Shown one piece after another: positions 1-12,732 of a stretch of 60,294 nt of DNA. Location of the stretch: contig QANT01009158.1 of assembly GCA_003254885.1 (NCBI GenBank), forward strand, positions 1 to 60,294, given 5' to 3'. Numbering within the stretch: the first letter of the stretch is position 1; each line of letters starts with the position of its first letter. A program made the position numbers and the translations under genes. The notes beneath the pieces were generated by a model. That model made no database searches. It was not told the DNA's origin and saw nothing but the letters and a program-made list of their open reading frames with translations. Origin of the DNA: Purshia tridentata. Lineage: Eukaryota > Streptophyta > Magnoliopsida > Rosales > Rosaceae.

Positions 1-340
1 ACTAGGGAAGGGTTTACGGTTTTGTTTAGACAATATGATTTATGTGATAGGGATTTAGGGGTTAAGGTTTATGGGAGAATTTAGAGAGTTTATGGTTTAT
101 AAGTGTTTATGTTAGGGTTTATAGGGTTTATGTTTAGAATTTAAGTATATTAATAAAAATAATATATTTATATAGAGTTTATGGTTATATGGTTTAGGGT
201 TTATGATTTATGGTATAGGGTATAGGTTATAGGGTATAGAGTATAGGGTATAGGTTATAGGGTATAGAGTATAGGGTTTAGGGTTTAGGGTATAGGGTAT
301 AAGGTGTAGAGTTTTATGTTTTTAGTTTAGAGTATTAGTT
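1..340. repeat. Degenerate telomere-like repeats
   Basis: The first 340 bases are mostly broken copies of the plant telomere heptamer (TTTAGGG) mixed with the variants GGGTTTAT and GGGTATA. A tighter run of GGTATAGGGTATAGGTTATA units lies around 215-300. No open frame of note is present. This is best read as an eroded interstitial telomeric repeat or a simple-sequence expansion. It need not mean the locus is near a chromosome end. Confidence 0.6.
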
Positions 341-380
341 TAGTTAATGTATAAATACATATATAGGAAGAATAATTTCA

Positions 381-470
381 AAAGAACCAATTGGTTTGTT
401 GGTTAAGGCATTGTTGGGGCAGGTTTGAGGTCCTGAGTTCGATTCTCAGGAACTCAGGCCTCTTTCATAC
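381..470 (+). mobile_element. tRNA-like SINE head
   Basis: A short block carries an A-box-like stretch (GGTTTGTTGGTTAAGG, about 393-408) and a B-box-like stretch (GAGTTCGATTCTC, 434-446). Their spacing is that of a tRNA gene or tRNA-derived SINE. It does not fold as a complete tRNA: acceptor and anticodon arms are not evident. No poly(A) tail or clear target-site duplication was found, so it is probably a truncated SINE. Confidence 0.4.
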
Positions 471-580
471 ATTTCTCTTATTTTTAAGTATATGTAGATT
501 AATAAAATATTAAAAATAATATATGTATAATAGTATATATACATAATAAAAAAACATATACATATAATAAATATGTGTAA

Positions 581-750
581 TCGGGGCGGGTTCAGGGCCG
601 AGGGACCCAATACCATCCCCGCCCCGCCCCCGACTCGGGTCCCGTTTAAATCCCCGAATTCGAATCCGGCCCCATTTATCATCCCCATCGGGGTTTAATC
701 AGAGCGGATCCTCACGGGGATCCTAACCCGCGGGGATTTTTGTCATCTCT
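581..750. repeat. GC-rich dispersed repeat fragment
   Basis: This is an island of GC-rich sequence in AT-rich surroundings. It is built from repeated CCCCGCCCCG, GGGGATCC and CCCGCGGGGATTTTTG pieces, some in inverted orientation. Such islands are common in plant intergenic DNA as decayed DNA-transposon sequence. A short open frame across it is a by-product of composition, not a gene. I cannot assign a superfamily. Confidence 0.45.
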
Positions 751-1863
751 AACCTTGCTTCTTGAGGCTCGCTATTCAAAAGTGAAGCGAAGAAATCAAA
801 TGGGTGGGTTTGGTTTAGGGTTTGAACGCAGAGGGGCTTTTGGTACAGCCGGCCACGGACGTTAGAGCTGTCTGTGAGAGAGAGACGGTCGTTTTAAATA
901 TCATTACAAAATGTGCCATTTTAATATTAATTTTGAAGTAATTATATTTTCCATCCAAAAAAAAGCCACGTGAATAAAGTAATTGTATTTATGGACTTGT
1001 ATTATAAATAAAATGACAAGTTTATCATTAAAAAAGTGATTATGTGCATGACTTATTAAATTTACAGAAGTGACATATTACATCCAAAGTAATATTAAGA
1101 GGAAATATTGATAACATTCATAATTTATATTTTGTAAATTGACAAATAAAACAAAGTTTAAGTCATTTTTTTTAAAAATAGTATCAATTAAAAAAAATAG
1201 AGTTTATTAATACAAGACCGTCGTCTTATTTGTACAATGTATTAAAAACTTGGTACTAAAACAAGTATCAAATCTAGTAGAAAATCTACTCTCATTTTGA
1301 GAGGCCCAATTAGGATTGTTGAACTTTCATATTGGTTGCCCTTAATGCATGCACCTTCGGTCCACGTCTTGGTTAATTTTTCTCCCAATATGGTTGAGAT
1401 GCTCTGCTAAATTCCTCTGTTTGATTTAATGAATCAAGCTTTTCATCTGAAATAAGCAAATTAAGAAATCAAATTAGATAAGCCTTTTTACACGAAACTA
1501 AGGAAAATAAATTAAGGGCTTGATAGTGTTATAATGGGAATTGGGAGGCATTAGCAATTTAGCAGTTAATTTAAAACAAACCCTTTCCTTGAACAAGAAG
1601 GAAACCATAAGCACCCGTATTAACCTTTTGGGCTGGAACTGCAAACACTAAATGGGCTTGTCAAAATTTATTTGGCCCAGAAGACGGCATAAGCGGAGCC
1701 CAATAAGAGCCCAATAAGTATATCATCGTCGTGCTTAACAGCTGGTTCCAATTACGCATCGAGTTGCATCCAGTTCCAGTGCCAGTTCCAGCTATGGCCT
1801 TCTCTGACAGCTAACACACTCGCACGTACACGCACACTCTCTTTGTGTGTGACCCAATCAGAA
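751..1863. other. Intergenic DNA and SIK1 upstream region
   Basis: This AT-rich intergenic sequence leads into the 5' region of the kinase gene. A pyrimidine-rich stretch with CACACTC repeats lies just before the start codon, about 1812-1850, and is probably 5' leader. I see no other gene, and no TATA element I would trust. Confidence 0.5.
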
Positions 1864-4800
1864 ATGGATCCGATCCCCACCACGCGCCGGACCCGAAAAA
1901 TCCCGCCGAAACCCGAACTCTACTCAACCGTAGTCGTCCACGACGATGGTGACTCCAACTCCGAATCCGAGCGAGACCTAAAACAGCGACGAAGCAAACC
2001 GCAGCAGCAGCCCAAGAGCTCCGACCCAGAACCCAACCCGTACGCCACAATGGTTTACAAGAACAACAATTCTCAAGAAGAAGACGAAGAAGATGATGAC
2101 GCATCTCTTCCTCCGCTTCTCAAACGCCTCCCCAAAGACTTTGGCGGCGGAGCCCCGCTCGATTACTTCGACGACGAAGAAGACGAAGAAGAAAACGGCG
2201 GAGATTTTGGTACGATGATCGTCAAGCCAGGCGGTCGCAATCGGACTACCACGAGGTTGTCACGTGACTACTCGAGGATGTCACGTGACTACTCGAGGCG
2301 AGTGAGTGCTGACGAGGACGATGACGGAGATGGAGGTGGGTTCTCGACGTTTGTGGAGAGGTCGTCGAGCGAGAGAGAGTCGTCGTCGTCAGTAAGTGGG
2401 ACCTTGGTGCGGAGGACGAGCGGCAGCGTTGCTGGTTCGACGATGAGTATGGCGGTGGCTAGCATGCAGGCCTCGTCGGAGTTAGGGTTTGGGAAGCAGA
2501 GGAAGGGAAGTGGGTCCTCGCAGCAAAACGAAGAGCCTCGCCAGAACACGAAAATGTCGACGAGTTCTATACCCGAGAGCGTTACCAGAGAAGACCCGAC
2601 TACAAAGTACGAGTTGCTCAATGAGCTTGGTGGGTTCTTGTAGCTTTTAACTTCAATGTGCTTCAGCTTTTCCTGCATTAGAAGTTTGGGGATTGTTAAA
2701 TTTTGATGAGAATGGCAGGGAAGGGGTCTTATGGTGCGGTTTATAAAGCCAGGGATATAAAGACTTCGGAGCTGGTGGCAATTAAAGTCATTTCATTATC
2801 TCAAGGGGTCTGTTTCTGTCATCTTTTTCGGTTTCTTATGCGTTTTAGTTCCAATTGGTTTGAGTTTGAGATTGATTTTGATTTTTTTTTAGGAAGAGGG
2901 ATATGAAGAAATTTGTGGTGAAATTGAGATGCTGCAGCAATGTAATCATCCGAATGTTGTTCGTTACCTGGGGAGCTACCAAGGAGAAGAGTATCTTTGG
3001 GTAATGGATAGGATATGCTTTCATATGTTTACTAGTGAAATTGCTAAATGATAAAGCTGCCATTGGTTTCTCGTTTCGTATTTTGAGTAATGCAAACACT
3101 GAGGCTGAGACTACAAATTTTCTGGGTCTTGGCAGATTGTGATGGAGTACTGTGGTGGTGGAAGTGTTGCTGACTTGATGAATGTTACCGAGGATGCTTT
3201 GGAGGAGTATCAAATAGCCTTCATTTGTAGGGAAGCATTGAAGGTATGGTCAACTTTGATTGGATTAAAATTGAACAATAGCAACTCATTAAGGGAGTTT
3301 CCACTGACTCGTAGGCTTAAATTTTATCACGAGGAAATGCTCGATGAAGTGCCTTTAGAACGCCTTAGTTTCTCTGTTCTCTAGGGTTTTCGTATGTGAA
3401 CACAATTGAACTATATATGGCTAAAATATCTGCTGTTTGCTTCATATGTTCTTGATTTAAACAATATTTGTTTTGTGTAGGGCCTTGCTTATTTGCACTC
3501 GATTTTCAAGGTCCACAGAGATATTAAGGGTGGTAATATTCTGTTAACTGAACAAGGAGATGTCAAATTGGGTGAGTACGATTATCATTCATTTTATGTA
3601 GTGGACTCTAGAAAAAAAATGTGGAAGCCTTTGTAACACTTGAATCATGCTGATCTTCACTGATGATGATGTTCGTACTCTTTTGAGTATTCATATTAAA
3701 ATGTGTGCTAAAGTAGTCTTTATTATTCTTTTCAGTTCATGTGAAGTTCATATTCTTTTCTTGTACTTTGAGCAACACACTGACTCAGAAATTTGGTGTG
3801 TGACAATATTCAGGTGATTTTGGGGTTGCAGCACAGCTTACAAGGACCATGTCAAAGCGTAACACAGTATGTCAATTGCTTAGTTAAGATGTAAATTGCT
3901 GCAGCAAAATTATTTTTTCTTTTAACTTAATTTATTTAGTTGCCCAAAATTTGCACTCAATGGACCAGAAGTTGCTAGTAGTTTGCTCTAAAGTCTGATG
4001 CATAGTGTTTTCTTCTTTTTGTTTAAAATGGATGTCTTGCCGGGATAGATCCCTGGGGTGGCTACCAAAGGTGTTTCTGTGGGGTTTTTGAACTTAGGAC
4101 ACGATGGCTGTGGCTCATGAGACACAAAGCCCGTGTGTACTCACTATCTACCCAACTCCTTAGGCTTATTTTGGTGCTTTGGTAATGAAAAAACTCAAGG
4201 GACTCTCATGATTCCCTAGACATGCTTCAATGTAAACAACAACAAAATTGATACAGACTCTCTTTTGGATAGGATGGAGAGTAACAAACCTTGGCTTTTG
4301 GTGATATTTGTGCTTGATACATGGAATTCTTTTTCATTTTCTTGTCATTTTCAGTTCATTGGCACTCCACATTGGATGGCTCCAGAAGTTATTCAGGAAA
4401 GTCGCTATGATGGAAAGGTAAAATTTCTGCTCTGCACAGAATTTTCCTTTGTGTTGCTTCTTTCCTTCTTCTAGGCCCCTCTACAAAAACTTCTTTTGTT
4501 TTTGTGCACCACTTTTTGAGAAAATATTGTCATGATGAAGCCCTTAACAAGACTGACTTCTTGGTATGATTTCTGTTTTCAATTTTGCTCCAGGTGGATG
4601 TATGGGCTCTTGGTGTTTCTGCAATTGAAATGGCAGAGGTAACATATGCCAGCATGTTAATCGTTCTTTAAGTCTCTGGAAAATTTAAGAGGTGGCTGCT
4701 TTTGAGTGTTTTCTTTTTTTCTTGTGGCAGGAAGGGTGTTTGGGGGGGGGGGNGGGGGGGGTTGGTTTGGTGGTGGTGGTGATGGTTTAGTATTAGTGTT

Positions 4801-7800
4801 AAAGGAGTGATAATATCTTGAGTTCTCACTGAATTGGACCTTATCACTGTTGTGTCCTAAATAGTGAATGCTGGTATTAGCTCTTGTGAAGAAATAATTG
4901 CTTATGTCTTAATGACTAATTTACTCATCATTCCTTGCGCATGAGATCATGCCATTCCTAGTAATGATTGTTGACATGTTTTCCTTTTTATAATTTCAGG
5001 GGCTCCCTCCCAGATCTGCAGTGCATCCAATGAGGGTTAGTCACTTTCAACTTTCAATTTTTTAGTTACTAGAAAGTCGAAATACAGATTTGCTTCATCA
5101 CAATTTCATGGTTGCATGTTCAGTTGGAACATGGACAACACCTTCGATGTTGTGGCATATTTTTTCTCATTCAGTGCTTTTATTGACAATAAGGTTAAGA
5201 GATGCCATTAATCAAAATTGGATGTTTCAAGAGGAATGCACCATGGAGATGGTCCTTCAAACTTACATACATACGTACATACATAAATACATACAAGCAT
5301 GCATTCATGCATACATACATACAAGTAGAAAAGTTTTCGTCTTTTCCAAGCATAAATAGGGACCGAGTAATGTGATTTATGTAACATATGTTCCATGTCT
5401 GGAAGAGTATGGTGCAAAAGTTGTTAATTTTCCAAATTTAAACAACCTTCTTTAACTCTCTTTGCTCTGGTTCTATTCTTTTCTTTTGGTTTCAATTTTT
5501 GAAAAATAGTTCAAAATTAGGTTCTGCAGTCAGGTATGAAGTGTGAAAATGCATTCTCCTTTGTGTACATTCTACTCTTGGAAATGTACATGCTCTTATA
5601 TTGAATTCTTTCCACTAGAAGTAGTAGAGTTGGTCCCTTGAGTTTGCAAGTAATATTCTTTTGTTTCTTTCCCATCCCATCCCATCCCATCCCACGTTTC
5701 CCCCCTATTTTCATGGTTTGAGCTCTAAAGTTCTGAGTAAAGGCTAGGGAATTAAATGCTGGTAATTTTGTAATGGAACTCTTTTTTATGTATTATGAAT
5801 TGTATATATATGGTTTTATACGATGTTATGGGAAATCCAGATTCTGAAAATGTTGAAAAGCTTCCGCAAAATCTACTTAGCAAAAGAGGAATTGAATATT
5901 CTGCAGCATCCATCTTCCAATTGTTTTTTATTTTTCCCAAGTTGAATGTTAATTTGATTAAAAAAATTTCTTCTTTCCTCTGTAATTTTTCCTTTTAAAA
6001 TCATTGCTTGATGAAGGGATATGTAACCTATTTATTGTCTTTATAGGTTTTATTCATGATATCCCTTGAGCCAGCCCCGATGCTTGAGGATAAAGAAAAA
6101 TGGTCTGTTTTCATTCTTTTGTATCTGTGATCTTTTTCTAGCAATTCTTGAGGACAGTAGCCTGTAAAAAACATTTCTCTTGACTCATCTAGTATCACAA
6201 ATGTTAAATATCTTTCTGCCATACCTTAAAGCATTGTTGGCTTCTTCTCTTTTGGCCGGGACATTGTTGGCTTCAAACAGCATATTTTTTGTATTTATTG
6301 TAAAAGACATTTTACATTAAATACATTGAACAATGTAAATATTCATTTGGCCAAGGAATATGCTTGACTGATATATTTGCGGTCTTTGCAAATATGCCAT
6401 GCTTCATGACAAATTTTAAACGAAAGCCTTCAAGATTGTTTATTTACTTGCTTCTATTGTAGTTGTTACCTAAATGTTTAATTTGGAATTCAATATGATT
6501 GTGCCACCTGGATGTCTATATGACCCTCTGCTGTGGCTCAAACTATAGATCATGCATTAAACATAAGCTTATTGCTTGAAGAGTGAAACTTTGCGTGGCC
6601 CTTAACCAAGCTGTGACTTGCTTCACATCAAACTTTTAGTCTTTTAGGAGTATAGTTCTGCTGTAAACTCTTACAATTGTGAGTTCCTAAACTCACAACG
6701 GTTCTAACTTTTGTCATGTATATCTCCAAAGTTTTGTGCTTTTTATGGTGGCACCTTGTGCTCAAAAGATAGTGAGCATCCTATGAACTTGGGTTGTCTC
6801 CTTTTGCAGGTCCCTCGTGTTTCATGATTTTGTAGCAAAGTGCCTAACAAAAGAACCTCGTCTACGCCCTACTGCAGCTGAGATGTTGAAGGTAGTCTTA
6901 ATAGTGAATGTCTATATGTTTTATTAATAGGGAATGCCTATCAACCATTTGTCCCCATCTTGTTTAGTTCACATATCACAAAAATCAAATCCTTTTCTGC
7001 AAGAATCAACTTGAAACAACAATATATACAGAAACTATTAATGATACTCTTGCAAGCATACAGCTCATGTATGGTGTAATTATATTTACCTTGAAGTGGA
7101 TTGAGTCATCTGCATTACTAAAAATGAAAAAGAGCTGGCTTAACCTTTATCTAGTACTCATTGTCTTGAAATTTTGTGCCCTTATTCTGAGTTAACAATA
7201 CTTGTTATTTAACGTGCAGCACAAATTCATTGAAAAATGCAAATGTGGTCCCTCTGCAATGTTGCCAAGGATTGAAAAGGCAAGGCAAGTTAGGGCCTCC
7301 ATGGCTTTGCAAGCTCAAAGTCTTGCTCCAGATGATCAGGAAGATGGTGTATGAAATGCGCCTTTTTCTTTTGTTCTCTCCCTGTGCATGTTTGTGTGAA
7401 ATCATTCATCTTAATAAGCAGTTCTTAATTTGAAACAGACACTGGTAGCTCCTAAAGTGAATGAAGATTATGGAGATACCGTACCTTCAAGACCTCATAA
7501 TATTGGGCTTCAAGCAGCAAATGAAGCGTCTACTGCTGGCACGTTGAGGAAGCAACACATATCTGATGATGTGGAATTGGCTGGGGAAGGTATGCTTGTT
7601 ATTTGACTGAAATCTTCTAGGTGTGCTATACATGATTATTTCATTTCAACTCCAGCTAAATTAGAAACTAATATTGTGAAAAATATCTTTAGAAATATTA
7701 GTGTGGATGGCTGGTTTGGCTGGACCTACATGGTATTGGCTTGTGGCATCTACTCAGACATCTTGAATAGGTTGAAATACGCAAAGCTTTGATAAAAAAG

Positions 7801-9337
7801 AGAAGAAAATATATATGCAAGTCTAGTTCATGCTTGCATATTGAATTGTGAGAAGAGGCGTTAAGGAATGCTTGTTACTTTTTTCACATTTTTTCCGCAA
7901 CTGTATGAAATATGATAATGAAGTCACATGAGGGCCTGAAGACTGCCCCGATGATATGTTCTTGCAACATAAAACACTAGATTGATAACTGCATAACAGT
8001 GTATTTACTTCTGATAGTGACATCATCTTCTGCTTTTTCTTATACAAGACATTACCTGATGTTTGAAATAGTGGGGTTGCTCTAGTCATGTTGTGAGTCT
8101 CTAAGACTAGTTGGCTAATGTATATTAGTGAAATGATACTGTGAGCACATGCTTATCATTCCCTTGTTTGAAAATGTTTTTGCTTATGGGACAGCAAAAA
8201 TTCGCTTATAGGATATGATCTTCTGATGTATGTGAAACCTATGTTTAACAGGTAATTTTGGCACCTTTATAGTTCATGGTGGAGATGAAAGAGATGAGGC
8301 TGCTACTCAGACACAAGTTTCTAATGTCGAAGGACCTTCACCTGCTCCTGGACTTCTTAAAAGCCCTTCCAGTGCTGGAACAGGAGGTAAATTGGCCGAA
8401 CCCAGGTACTTTTCTCACTATTTATTTGTAAATTTGTGCTTCAGAAATATTTGCTCGTGTAGTTCAGCTTGCTTTCTTACAATGTGCTCTGATTTTTTGC
8501 TTTGCTGTCTTTAGTAGTTAGCCATCGAAATGTTACAAAATTTACCCCCAAAGGCTGATATGGATTATTTGATTGGAGCACACTAAATTATTGTGATATT
8601 CTATCAGGCTGGAAAATTCAGGAAGTGTTGCCATAAATAGAATTTTGGTTGGAGATCCAGCTACACAGACCTTACAGGCATCTTCCCTAAAGACAAAAGG
8701 CATATCTCAAGCACCACTTGATAGTCCAAGCAGGGGCACATTGAAAAATGAAACTGTCAGCCGGAAAGCTTTTGCAATGCAAGATAAGGTAATCTTCGTC
8801 CTGAATTCTGATGGTTACCAGTTGATAGGTGAGTCTTATGTACTACAATTGCTATAGAAGCAATTAATGATCTCTTTATTGAAGAATTCCTGAAACACAC
8901 ATCATTCATCCCTCTTAACTACTTCCCAACAATCCTGGGACACTGCCATAGAAAAACCATCTGGATCAGACTTTTCCCTACCACAATCAAACACTGTCCT
9001 TGCTTCTTCCTCCGCAGGCGGCATCTATCCACTTGGCTCGAATCTTTCCACTTGAAAGCTCCCATTCTAAGGGCCTTAGAAATGTGTGTTTGTCAATGCA
9101 AGTATTTAATTGCTTATTTTCATTGTTATGGCAGCTTTGGTCCATATATGCAGCTGGTAATACAGTGCCTATTCCATTTTTGAGGGCAACAGATATATCC
9201 CCCATTGCTCTCTTATCAGACAATGTTCTTGGAGGCATGGATCAGGATAATAGTGGAACTGTAGCCATGGAGGCACTACAAGAGCTTTTTTCTGGTGATG
9301 GACAGTCTAAAAAGGGACGCAGAGGGCAAAATGAGGT

Positions 9338-9368
<31 letters not shown>

Positions 9369-9697
9369 GTGTGTGTTTGCGAGAGAGCATTTTATGATCA
9401 TTTGATGTGCTGCAGATGCCCCTCCCTCCAAGTGTTTACAAAAGGCTCTTTTCGAGTTCAACTCTATTGAATCTCGCACAAGCTTTAGCCTACCACAAGA
9501 TGTGAGTCAACTAATCGTATTAAGCGTGTTTAAGTTTAAATCATGTTTCTGTATGTTGTTCTTTACTCCCCATATTTCTTTTACAATTTTGCATCAGGTG
9601 CTATGAAGACATGCCGCTCCAGGAATTGCAAGCAACACAGGAACAGCAGACTATTCAAAATCTTTGCGATACACTACGAACCATTCTCCGATTGTAG
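1864..9697 (+). CDS. SIK1: Ste20/Hippo-type serine/threonine kinase SIK1
   Basis: Reconstructed as 18 exons, 2499 nt, 832 aa: 1864-2629, 2719-2807, 2893-3000, 3136-3243, 3481-3571, 3814-3866, 4355-4417, 4594-4638, 5000-5035, 6047-6102, 6810-6891, 7220-7348, 7439-7589, 8252-8405, 8608-8788, 9135-9335, 9416-9501, 9598-9697. An acidic, Ser-rich N-terminal region (1-248) precedes the kinase domain (about 249-504). Visible motifs are the glycine loop GKGSYG (256-261), VAIK lysine K278, HRD at 369-371, DFG at 389-391 and GTPHWMAPE at 408-416, the last typical of MST/Ste20 kinases. The C-terminal half is Ser/Thr-rich and ends in a conserved Gln-rich segment ([13 protein letters not shown]). Length and domain order match Arabidopsis SIK1 (At1g69220, about 836 aa), a Hippo/MST-like kinase linked to cell proliferation, expansion and immune signalling. 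The start is the first in-frame ATG after the pyrimidine-rich leader. Intron 8 contains an unresolved base. Confidence 0.93.
4741..4760. repeat. Poly-G run with unresolved base (N at 4753)
   Basis: About 19 consecutive G residues in intron 8 of the kinase gene are interrupted by a single N at 4753. This is a homopolymer whose length the assembly could not settle. It is intronic and does not affect the protein model. Confidence 0.9.
5260..5326. repeat. (TACA)n microsatellite
   Basis: Imperfect tandem TACA/CATA tetramers occur in intron 9 of the kinase gene, with GCATGCATTCATGCATA interruptions. The short open frames crossing it, rich in Thr-Tyr-Ile-His or Cys-Val, are artefacts of the repeat. 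Confidence 0.85.
5671..5694. repeat. (CCCAT)n short tandem repeat
   Basis: Four full copies of the pentamer CCCAT plus a partial copy lie within intron 9 of the kinase gene. Confidence 0.85.
9336..9366. repeat. (CT)n microsatellite at an intron 5' end
   Basis: A CT dinucleotide run starts four bases into intron 16 of the kinase gene, directly after the GTCC donor. It may affect splice-site strength. An ORF reading through it (poly Leu-Ser) is an artefact. Confidence 0.85.
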
Positions 9698-10430
9698 GCA
9701 AAGTGTAATTTTGTTTCTTTTTGGTGATCTATATCTTAAGTAGGCTAGATCAGTTGTGTGGCGGTGGGTAGTCCGTCCTGTCTGTAGTTTGTGCAATGCT
9801 GCACTTTCGCTGTGTATGTTGTGTTCTTCTTTATTAAACTTCTATTAAGTAAATAACTTCCCGTGTACATTACACCGAAATGAATAATTTTGTGCAAATA
9901 TTTATCAAAGCTTTTGTTTTTTATTCTTCTTTAACAATTAGCTTGTCGGTAAACCCCTACATTATAGAGGAAAGGAAGCAATTAATATTAACTTGATCGT
10001 TAGGTTGGAGAAGTTTTTGAGTTGAAATCTTATCAACGACATTTAATTAATTAAAAAAATATTATTTTGTTGTTCATAATTAATTAAAAAAATGTGTAAA
10101 TTAACTAATTTGTTATAATAATTTATGTAACAGCGCCCTCATTGTACCAAAAAAGAGTTTATTAAATATATTAATATATTATTTTGAATTTCGGTAAAAT
10201 TTTTAACAAATTCAACCTGGACAAAATATAAATTTTTTAAAATTTAATTCTACGTTTCGGATACAGTATTTTTTAATTTTTATGTATAATTTTCTGAACA
10301 AAGGGATTGTTAAATTATTAATTGTGAAATTGCATCGAAGGGATAAACTGAAAAAATAGAGCGGAAACCGACAATACTAGAAAGACTGGGTCACACCGTC
10401 ACAGTCACAGTCGAGAGAGAGAATAAAGTG
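9698..10430. other. SIK1 3' UTR and intergenic spacer
   Basis: The spacer is about 730 bases. The first 150 or so are probably the kinase 3' UTR, with a TTATTAAACTTCTATTAAG stretch near 9831-9849 as the likely polyadenylation region. The remainder is very AT-rich, with repeated TTAATTAATTAAAAAAAT, and contains no gene. The last 60 bases, with a GAGAGAGAGAATAAAG stretch, are probably the 5' leader of the next gene in the same orientation. Confidence 0.5.
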
Positions 10431-12463
10431 ATGAAGCTACAGTTACACGGTGCTCGCAGGTGGCTCGCCGCCTCTTCTTCATCTTTCAGAAGCCTATCTT
10501 TTTTAACAGCCCACCCAACACATCAAATACCCTCCCTCCTAAACCCTCCTTCTTCTCTTTCTTCTTTGGTTGGTTTTTGTGTTAATCCCAGTCCCAGAAT
10601 ATTTTCTTTTGCTACTCTTGACTTCGTAGACACCAAGTCCTCCGAGGATAACCAAGATGACCCTTTTCAAGGTACACCTAAATTTCCTCCTTTATCTGTT
10701 TTTCCCTTTTTTTATTCTATTATATCTATCTAGCTCCTCTAGTTGGGAACCTCTAAGTTTTTTGTTCTCCTTACTTCCGAAATGGTTCTTTGTGCTTTTG
10801 TGAATGGTTATTGAGTGGCTTCCCAGTTTCTCAGTGAGTCAATGTTCATTCTTCCCCTGCTTTTTTCAAAGCAACCAAACTGGGCTTTAATGTGAATTAT
10901 ACTATGTTTCAGCTATTTTGAGATGTCCTTAGGACAAAGTACTCACGCTCCCTTTTGTTACTAGTGATCAAGGTCACAACTTCAGTGATTTTTTGTTTTA
11001 AAAAGAAAAAAAAAACATCAGTTCAGTTCAGTGTTTGTTGCTTATCAACGCTACAAGTTTCATGATAAAAAATGGCCATGTATGATTCTTAGTTCTGTAT
11101 ATTTTTCTGAGTTCATTATAGAGGTGCGGTGCTGCCTTCTCATGCATATTTAGAGCTGTGATACTCTCATTTGCTCATGCAAGTTTAGATTTTCAGGTGA
11201 AGAAATTGAAAGGGAAGTGACCTCAGATGATTCGTGGGAAGAGGGAGACATCACAGATGGTTGGGAGGAAGAGGATGTTGGTGAGCCTGAGGTACATATT
11301 CTTCCTTGAACAGCTTGCATGCTCAAACTTCATTTTAGCTTAAATTTCATGTTTCATTTGACGCTAGTCTTTGATATGTATAGGTTGGAGATGGAGGTGA
11401 TGGTGGTGGAGTGGTGTTGCATGATGTCCACTGGGGTGAGCGGGCTCTGTCCATCGCTAATCAAGTCTTAATGCAATTTGGTGATGACATGAAGCTCTTC
11501 GCTTTCAAGACCACTCCTCGAGGATATGTATATGTGAGACTGGACAAACTGTCAAACGAGTAAATCTTCTGCTCTTTTCGATGAACAACTTGAAAGAACA
11601 TCTGAACATACATTATGTTAAACTTTAGCAGCTAAAATAATTTTTTCAGTTTAAAACATATACTGCAAATGACAGTTAACACATGCTTAAGATGTGAGCA
11701 CTTAGATTCTCAGTTTTCTTCAGTTGATTGTTTGATGAAGGCTACCTTTCAGAAAAAATAGGGAAAAAGAAAAAACCTTGATCAAGCCTTTCTATTTTGT
11801 TGGTTCAGCACGATTTATGTTTGTGTTATAGATGGTGAAAAGTTGAATTTTCAATGTTGAACAATAATGAACTTTTTCTTCATATGTGACCACTAGTGAT
11901 GTTAACACTCAGACATAATATTCTGATTTTATCAGATATGGGTGTCCCAGCATGGATGAGCTTGAGAGCTACAGTCAAGAATTCAAGAAAAGATTAGATG
12001 AAGTTGGAGCACTTGGAGAAATACCTGATAATTTGGCTCTTGAGGTAATAAGTTGCTAGCTGTTCTTCTGTACGTTTTCTCAAACAAGGCTTTATCATGT
12101 GATTGAAACTTAGTTTGGTCCATATGAATGTGTAATGTACAAAATTGCTTGTTATTTTTCTAGGTATCATCTCCTGGTGCAGAGAGAATACTAAGGGTAC
12201 CTGATGATTTAAATCGGTTTGAAGACATGCCTATGAGAGTTTGCTATGTAGAAGATATGGACTCTAAATGCCAAGAGAAGGATGGAGTGTTTATGCTGGA
12301 GTCTATCGAGACAGAGTCAGAGAGCTGTGTGTGGAAGTTGGCAAATGTGAAAGAAAACAGAGACCCTGCTAGCAAAGGCAGACCATTAACACGTAAACAG
12401 AAGGATTGGAGATTAAAATTGCCATTTTCAGTCCATAAAAGGGTGCTTCTGTATCTAGACTAA
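10431..12463 (+). CDS. Organellar RimP-like ribosome maturation protein
   Basis: Five exons, 921 nt, 306 aa: 10431-10671, 11197-11291, 11384-11559, 11936-12044, 12164-12463. The N-terminus is rich in Arg, Ser and Leu and poor in acidic residues (starts MKLQLHGARRWLAASSSS), as expected for an organelle presequence, more mitochondrial than plastid in style. An acidic linker of Asp, Glu and Trp follows. The conserved core contains VSSPGAERILRVPDDLNRF, which matches the bacterial RimP (UPF0090/DUF150) signature in which a V-SSPG motif precedes L-x-P/D-F-x-R-F. Bacterial RimP helps mature the 30S ribosomal subunit, so a role in organellar small-subunit assembly is an inference. It lies about 730 bp downstream of the kinase gene in the same orientation, the order I recall for At1g69220 and At1g69210. 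The ATG follows an in-frame GTG that is not used. Confidence 0.83.
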
Positions 12464-12732
12464 TGAAAATATAAAATCTAGTTGGATTGTAGAACTCAAG
12501 TTGCTGGAACTTTGTGATGTTTTAGTTGAAAATGTTGGTTAGGAAACACAGATTTTAGCAGAATTCAGGTGTTGCTTGCACTTTGTATCCTACCTGGAAT
12601 TTTGTTTCAAGCATTTAACACCATTGAAGTAACAATCTCATTTTTCAAGCGATTTATGGCATTGAGTTTCATATCTCTTCAATTGAAACAACACAACTGA
12701 AGCATGGTTTAATTTGTTTGGATTTAGGGATT

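Noticed and set aside
5090..5417. Open frames of 69-89 aa on both strands in SIK1 intron 9
   Set aside because: They run through the TACA microsatellite and lie in an intron whose splice sites keep the kinase frame intact.
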